NCBI RefSeq assembly: GCF_040412425.1
Contig: NC_089767.1
Coordinates: forward strand, 40,453,509-40,517,508
DNA from: Macrobrachium rosenbergii
Lineage: Eukaryota > Arthropoda > Malacostraca > Decapoda > Palaemonidae
Direction of reading: 5' to 3'
Length of the DNA: 64,000 nt
The translations under genes were made by a program, and so were the position numbers. The notes under the pieces were generated by a model. It searched no databases. It saw only the letters and a program-made list of their open reading frames with translations, and was not told where the DNA came from. Below, one piece after another: positions 55,023-64,000 of the stretch. The first letter of the stretch is position 1, and each line of letters starts with the position of its first letter.

Positions 55023-55456
55023 TGCAAAGCTTAAAATTGTAATATTCGTTCAGGAAAAAATAACAAAAACATATATAAGTGCAATTTTATTTCCATGGAA
55101 AGTTGGGCTTATAATTGACAATATATTTTTCTTCATTTTTGGCTTTTTGACTTCCATGACTCCGTAACTCCAAATATATCGCTGTCAGTGACTGATGACC
55201 AAAGCTTCTTGCACGTTCTGGCCTCGTCTTAAGTTTCTCCTTCAGTGAAACTATTATTAATGTTTTACTAATGTGTTAAAGCGTCAGTGGATAATAATAC
55301 TCAGTAAATATGCTCAAAATTTATTTATGAAGTAACTGGCGTTTCAAAGTTCATGGTTTTGTGTGTGCTCTTTCTAATAACATTTTGGTCTAACTTGATA
55401 TCAAGAGGTGATCTTCGCCGTGGAGTTAGTCATTAGGACGTCTTCAGGATAATTCC
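52663..55456. other. Spacer between B2 promoter and B3
   Basis: In order: broken copy of the 45112-45429 segment, hairpin 53185-53305, dispersed repeat 53485-53650, open segment 53672-53890, SINE 53893-54175, then a block from about 54490 to 55139 identical in kind to the gene C flank with (AT)n at 54823-55021. B-type flank resumes at about 55140. Confidence 0.55.
53893..54175 (+). mobile_element. tRNA-derived SINE (second type)
   Basis: The head has box A (TTGGACGGGTCGG) and box B (GTTCGAGTCTC), preceded by CTAGCACTCTGCTAGGCCCG. The body includes TGTGGTTCGGATTCCACA, and the tail ends GGTTAAACTAAGGTATACTT. A near-identical copy is at 62371-62655 in the next unit, so the insertion predates that duplication. 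I recall this sequence type from decapod genomes. Confidence 0.75.
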
Positions 55457-55767
55457 TTAAGGAGTAGCAAGGGTCGTTTGCATTTCGCCACCAAGCAGTT
55501 TTGGAAGACCAAGTACTGTTGCAAGGAGAGAAGAAATTAGCGTTTATTGTCAGTGCATTAGTTTGTCATTCTGGAGACGTTCTATTTATGTACGAAGAGA
55601 TTCTTCTGTCCCTGCTTAGTCTATTAGGAGGCTTCTGGATGAAGAACTCGGTAAATATCATTCGAAAACTGTTTGAAAAATTTAAACATGGGTTACAACC
55701 AAGTTCATGACTTAAATGTAACTTGAGACATTTTCGATTTTCAAGACATTGTGCATTAATACTTACA

Positions 55768-56102
55768 TGGAAAATTCAAGCCCGCAGTAGTATGTCTGTA
55801 TATTGCTATATACAGGAAGCTTTCGCCAACTTGGTCAATTGGCCTCTTCTTCAGCCAGAATAAACAGAAATAACATTACATGTATGATAACATCCTTGAA
55901 AAATGGAAGTTATTCTTTCAGGTAACTCCAGAAAGAATAACAAGCTGTTTTATAACTTCCATTTTTCAAAGAAGTTTTCATACATGTAATATTATTTCTA
56001 TGTTTATTCAGCCAGGAGAGGACAACTGATCGAGTTGGCTTAAGCTTCCCGTATACAGCAGTATACATACATACCCCTGCGGACTTGACTTTTCCATCTG
56101 AG
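55768..56102. mobile_element. Foldback element in B3 intron 4
   Basis: This is the same element and position as in B1 and B2, with the empty SINE site at about 56005. Confidence 0.75.
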
Positions 56103-56449
56103 ATCACCAGAAAGTGATTGATATCAAATATTAATACTTACGTTATTTGTTTGTCCCTGAGAGCTTGTGTCGCAGGCAGGCACTTCATTCACTATAGCAT
56201 CGACTTGGGCTGTAGTCAGCGTTTCCCATCTGTTGTTGGTGAGGCTTCCCGTAAGAGCTGTGGCCAATTCGGTCGTCTTGATAGCTCCTGTATCAGTCAG
56301 CTGCGGAATATGGTACTGGTAATTAGGCGTCAGTTGTTGTGAGGTTTTAAAGTATTATTGTCGTGAAGTGATAAAGAGGGCTGTAGAGCTGTGGATCATT
56401 GTATTCACAGGTGTAATTTAAGTATTGTAATCAGTTAACTCTGAGTAAT

Positions 56450-57895
56450 TACTTAACAGATGCCATTTAGTGATGAGCAGTTACTTGACAAACTATTTAG
56501 TGATGAATAATTACTTGACAGATTCGATTTAGTGATGAGCAGTTACTTGACAGATACGATTTAATGATGAGCAGTTACTTGACAGATACGATTTAGTGAT
56601 GAGCAGTTAAGATACGATTTAATGATGAGCAGTTACTTGACAGATACGATTTAGTGATGAGCAGTTACTTGACAGATACGATTCAGTGAATGAGCAGTTA
56701 CTTGACAGATACGATTCAGTGAATGAGCAGTCACCTGACAGAAACTATTTAGTGATGAATAAGTACTTGACAGACACGATTTAGTGATGAGCAGTTACTT
56801 GATAGAAACTATTTAGTGATGAGTAATTACTTGACAGAAACTATTTAGTGATGAATAATTATTTGACAGGCGCGATTTAGTGATGAGCAGTTACTTGACA
56901 GATACGATTTGGTGATGAGTAATCACTTGACATATGATTTAATGATGAATGATTACTTGATAGATACGATTTAGTGATGAATAATTACTTGACAAATACG
57001 ATTTAGTGATGAATGACTACTTGACAGATACGATTTGGTGATGAGTAATCAATTGACTTACGATTTAATGATGAATGATTACTTGATAGATACGATTTAC
57101 TGATGAATAATTACTTGGCAGATACGATTTAGTGATGAATGAGTACTTGACAGATACTATTTAGTGATGAGTAATTACTTGATAGATACGATTTAGTGAT
57201 GTGTAATTAATTGACAGGTAATTACTTGATACATACGATTAGTGATGAATAATTACAGATACGATTTAGTGTTGAATAATTACTTGACAGAAACGATTTA
57301 GTGATGAGTAATTACTTGACGGATACGATTTAGTGATGAGTAATTACTTGACGGATTTCGATTTAGTGATGAATAATTACTTGACAGAAACGATTTAGTG
57401 GTGAGTAATTACTTGACAGAAACGATTTAGTGATGAGTAATTACTTGACGGATACGATTAGTGATGAATAATTACTTGACAGATACGATTAGTGATGAAT
57501 GACTACTTGACAGAAACGATTTAGTGATGAATAATTACTTGACAGAAACGATTTAGTGACGAGTAATTACTTGACAGAAACGATTTAGTGATGAGTAATT
57601 ACTTGACGGATACGATTAGTGATGAATAATTACTTGACAGATACGATTTAGTGATGAATGATTACTTGACAGAAACGATTTAGTGATGAATAATTACTTG
57701 ACTGAAACGATTTAGCGACGAGTAATTGCTTGGCAGGTAATTACTTGATAGATACGACTTGTAATGAATAATTATTTGACAGGTAATCACTTGACAGAAA
57801 CGATTTAGTGGATGAATAATTACTTGGCAGATACGGTTTAGTGGATGAATAATTACTTGGCAGATACTTTAGTGGATGAATAATTACTTGGCAGT
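56450..57895. repeat. 32-bp satellite in B3 intron 3, about 45 units
   Basis: This is colinear with the B2 array apart from loss of a few units (for example near 56605 and 57255). Confidence 0.95.
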
Positions 57896-58322
57896 GTATC
57901 AAATCAGTGGCACAGTTCTGAAAACGTGACAGTAGTATCTACTCACCAGTGCCTGCTTCGTCAGTCCCTTCTTGATCAAGCAGTTTTGTAAATCTTCAGA
58001 AAGCTGTGGCTTAGTACCTGATCCCCACGCTTTTGTTAAGGAAGGAAAAAAAAAAGGATAAGTATAAACACATGGACATGGTACTGAAAACATCACGAAT
58101 CAAGTGAACTTTCCCAAAATGAAAGTTTACTCGCATTTGTGTGTAACCTTATTTCTACTTTCACGCTTTTTTTTTCCAAGCCTGGAAATAGATTGCGACA
58201 CATTTTCTCACTTGAGCTTCATTATCATTCTGGTTCATGCACTCATTTCATTCATTTCCCGGGTCTTCTTATCGTCTTTCGGGGCTCCAGCTAGGTTATA
58301 TACTATATACAGTATATGTATG

Positions 58323-58388
<66 letters not shown>

Positions 58389-59217
58389 CATACATATATA
58401 TACACATATATATACAGATATATATATACATATATACAGGTATATATATGTACATATACATACATACATACATACATTATTAAGCAGATATGAAAAGTAC
58501 TAATACCTGGCATAGGCGGAGGTGTAACTCCTAGTTCCTGAGCGCAGTCTGTTAGAGCTTGACCCCTACCGCCACCCCCCTCCTCCTCTTCCTCCTCCAC
58601 CATGCCTCTTCCCCGTCCTCCTCTCTCGCCTTCCTCCCCAACCTCCCATTTCTCCGGAACGTCCTCCTCCTCTTCCCCAGTGTCCTCCCCCGCCCCGTGC
58701 CTCCGCTTCCGTGGCCTCCGCCTCCGTGGCCTCCGCCTCCGGCCTCCCTACCCTCCGAAGCCTCCGCCTCCGAGCCTCCGCCTCCCGCACTTCCCGAGGG
58801 CTCCTAGAGACGAGTGCACTTGCAGTCGTAGTCGGTGGTGTTGCAAGCTGGATAGAAATCGATGAATAAGTACATCAGCATGAACAATGTCGCGTGTTGT
58901 ACTTTTCTCAACTATGGCCTTCGTGACTGACGGCTGACTGGAGTGCTTTGGATAGAAAGCAATAAATAAAAGTGATTTTGATTGCTTTATTTTGACGAGG
59001 CAAACTGCTTGAGATTTGATTTAAATACTTCCGACCAAGATGTGGAGACGGTTGATTCACTGAAATACCTTTAACTTTTTTTGGTAGGCTTTACGAAGGA
59101 TGAGTTAAAATTTTAGCATAAATACTCATTCGACCGGGACTTACGTGGGCCATTGGGCGTTGGTGAGGCTTGCGGCCGCAAAGACCACGACAACCAAAGC
59201 CAGTTTCATCATACTGT

Positions 59218-60960
59218 CTGAAATGATAAAAAAAAATAAATATATTACGAAAAATAAGAATGATAAAATCGCTTCCCGGACTACATTGCAATTTATTCCC
59301 TACTTTGCATAGCATTGACAGATGGAAAGGATTATCCTAAACCGTTTTAGTGTTCTGTAAAAGAAAGCTATTATAGAGATGGCTATTTGTCTGTCCGTTT
59401 TTCTGTCCGCCCTCAGATCTTAAAGACTACTGAGGCTAGAGGGCTGCAAATTGGTATGTTGATCATCCACCCTCCAATCATCAAACATACCAAATTGCAG
59501 CCCTCTAGCCTCAGTAGTTTTTATTTCATTTGAGTTAAATTTACCCATGATCTTGCGTCTGGCACCGCTATAGGTGCCAACAACAGGCCACCACCGGGCC
59601 GTGGCAGAAACTTTCATGGGAAAGGGCTGAGAGATTCATACAGCATTCTAAGCTGTACAGAAAACTCCATTGCGCCGAAGAAACTTCGGTGCATTTTTTA
59701 CTGTGTATTTATGCGGATGGGACGCAATAAAATCGTTTGCCCGGTGAGGTCAGGGTGACCGTCAGCTTAATGGAAATAAAGTGAAGGTATAGTACTTGAC
59801 CAGAAGTGATGCCTATAGTGATAGCCAATAATCGATTTATACATTAAAAATTAAATTGTATGGTTACTCATTTTAATCGCCCGTCATTAGCCTTAAAATT
59901 ATTCGACCTCTTCTGCCTACAGAACATTCAAAGCTCTGCACACATTCACCAGAACCTTTCGCTTTTAACAACTGCGTTGACGTTCAGCTTCCTATATCCT
60001 AGAATATTCGGATGCGCTTTCCAGTGAAAGGCTTTCTGCCCTAAAATGGTAAACTGCAGTATCTGCAAAATTTTCGAAATTGAGGTATGCCACCTGCTGG
60101 GCTCATGACACACTAATACACAAGTTACTGCAGTTTCAGAATGGTTCTTCAGTGCTTTATTTAGGGGGTCCCATTTGCAGTATCTGCAGAATTTTCGAAA
60201 TTGAGATATTCCACCTACTGGGCACGTGAAACACTAATACACAAGTTACTGCAGTTTCAGAATGATTCTTCAATGCTTTATTTAGGGAGTACCATTTGCA
60301 GTATCTGCAGAATTTTCAAATTGAGATATTCCACCTGTTTGGCTCGTGAAACACTACTGTAATACACAAGTTACTGCAGTTTCTGAATGATTCTTCAATG
60401 CTTTATTTAGGGGTCCCATTTGCAGTATCTGCATCTGCAAAATCAGTAGTGACCTATTTGGCAAAACACTAATAAAACTGCAGTCTCTACCATTTTTTTA
60501 TCAGTTTTGTATTTTCTCAGATACTGCAGCCTTCCATTTTTCAGAATGGTTCAGCTTTAAATCCTGGTGGAAATGAAGGGCAGTGAATCCCTTGCGGATT
60601 TCAAGGTTTTCATTGGAAAGAATGTCCAAAAAATGTGTTCCACAATAGAAAAGCAACGAGGGCACTTTTTCTCAGTTACAAAGTCAATGTTCCCGATTCC
60701 TTTTAAAGAGAGGAAACTTTGTAACCTGAAGGATAGAACTAACTAGTCGGTGAAACTTCGATCCAACTTTCCTATTTTCTTTGAAACAAAGCATCAAGAA
60801 ACTTCAATACACCTTAACGATTGCGTTGTTACAAAGTCAATTCGAGAAACTTCATATACACCTTACCGATTGCGTTGAAGCAATAAGCATCAAGAAACTT
60901 CAATACACCTTACCGATTGCGTTGAAGCAATAAGCATCGAGAAACTTCAAGACAACTTAC
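59218..60960. other. B3 intron 0
   Basis: This contains the dispersed foldback element (59355-59700), the ~120-bp repeat (60053-60450) and the 47-bp donor repeat. Donor-like sites are at 60868, 60915 and 60962; a fourth at 60819 has lost its GT. Local rearrangements near 60440-60850 are not present in B2. Confidence 0.6.
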
Positions 60961-61010
60961 CGGCTGCTCGTAGCTCGACGTCGAAGTGATTCTGGATCGA
61001 TCCCGAAGGG

Positions 61011-61147
61011 TAATTATAGTGTACACTTCTGCCTGCAGTATCTGGATGAATGGGACACAGTGGATGAGAACTTGCTTTAAATACTTTACCTTAAATGCCT
61101 GTCCAATTAGCACGTGACGTCATCCTTTTCATACTATTGTGACGTCA
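61011..61147 (-). promoter_or_regulatory. B3 promoter: TATA-like box and two CRE palindromes
   Basis: TATAATTA at 61011-61018 and TGACGTCA at 61115-61122 and 61140-61147 are arranged as in B2. The promoter is intact although the coding exons are shifted. Confidence 0.6.
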
Positions 61148-63944
<2,797 letters not shown>

Positions 63945-64000
63945 TTAAGGAGTAGCAAGGGTCGTTTTGCATTTCGCCACCAAGCAGTTTTGGAAGACCA
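63945..64000 (-). CDS. B4: last exon of a further B copy, cut by the right edge
   Basis: The TAA stop is at 63945-63947, and the visible codons read [17 protein letters not shown]. The TTTT run is intact, unlike B3. By comparison with B1 the exon would end at about 64004. The flank is nearly identical to B3, so the 8.5-kb unit continues to the right. Confidence 0.8.
   Translation of the reverse strand, partial: VFQNCLVAKCKTTLATP

Larger units (their letters stand above)
55444..59212 (-). pseudogene. B3: B-type gene with frameshifts (pseudogene or assembly error)
   Basis: Exons lie at 59145-59212, 58507-58847, 57947-58029, 56142-56300 and 55444-55515. Exons 3 and 4 and all splice sites are intact. 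Exon 1 has one extra base near its end (CCATTGGG for CCATGGG on the plus strand). Exon 2 has lost five bases after Cys3, creating TAG in the original frame, and its glycine loop is longer and changes frame. Exon 5 has TTT for TTTT, which replaces the last residues and moves the stop to 55444. If real, no full-length protein is made. Because B3 is otherwise nearly identical to B2 and B4 over more than 8 kb, consensus error in a tandem array is a serious alternative. Confidence 0.7.

Overview
The window is nuclear DNA of an arthropod, most likely a decapod crustacean. The evidence is spliceosomal introns in every gene, extreme density of (AT)n, (GA)n and (AC)n microsatellites, two tRNA-derived SINE types resembling decapod repeats I recall, and a decayed non-LTR retrotransposon fragment. 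Species cannot be set from the sequence. I see no prokaryotic feature and no convincing plus-strand gene.

The organising feature is a tandem cluster of one gene family, all on the minus strand. The members encode small secreted cysteine-rich proteins. Each gene has an exon 0 behind a TATA-type promoter and five further exons: exon 1 signal peptide; exon 2 the first four cysteines around a variable loop; exon 3 Cys5; exon 4 exactly 159 nt in every intact copy and carrying Cys6; exon 5 a short last exon with C-x4-C and the stop. I assembled these exons by hand; junctions are GT-AG and keep frame through constant intron phases. I name the subfamilies A, E, C and B for convenience only.

In transcription order (right to left) the copies are: B4 (63.9 kb, cut by the window edge), B3 (55.4-59.2, frameshifted), B2 (47.0-50.8, intact), B1 (39.7-43.2, intact), C (33.4-37.2, intact), E3 (25.0-28.6, intact apart from a weak last donor), A2 (18.4-22.9, pseudogene), E2 (15.1-17.0, pseudogene), A1 (7.5-13.1, intact), E1 (4.2-6.2, pseudogene) and A0 (exon 0 and promoter at 2.1 kb, rest beyond the left edge). 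The left third is an E+A unit repeated about every 10-11 kb; the right third is a B unit repeated every 7.3-8.5 kb.

The proteins share the layout: signal peptide, C-x6-C-x-C, loop, C, then a C-terminal part with a short motif before one cysteine, a D-G-x-G-like turn at the exon 3/4 join, a hydrophobic helix ending in V-P-x-C, and F-x-x-C-x4-C. This part recalls the C-terminal half of insect odorant-binding-type proteins, but the cysteine spacing does not match classical OBPs, so the relation is a hypothesis. B copies carry a long glycine-rich loop between Cys3 and Cys4; C has an Ala/Thr-rich loop there.

The second theme is minisatellites that include splice sites: a 26-bp array ending in the exon 2 acceptor of C, a 47-bp repeat of the exon 0 donor in B, and a ~50-bp repeat of the exon 3 donor in E. 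Introns and spacers otherwise hold microsatellites, a 32-bp satellite (B intron 3), foldback elements, SINEs and the retrotransposon fragment.
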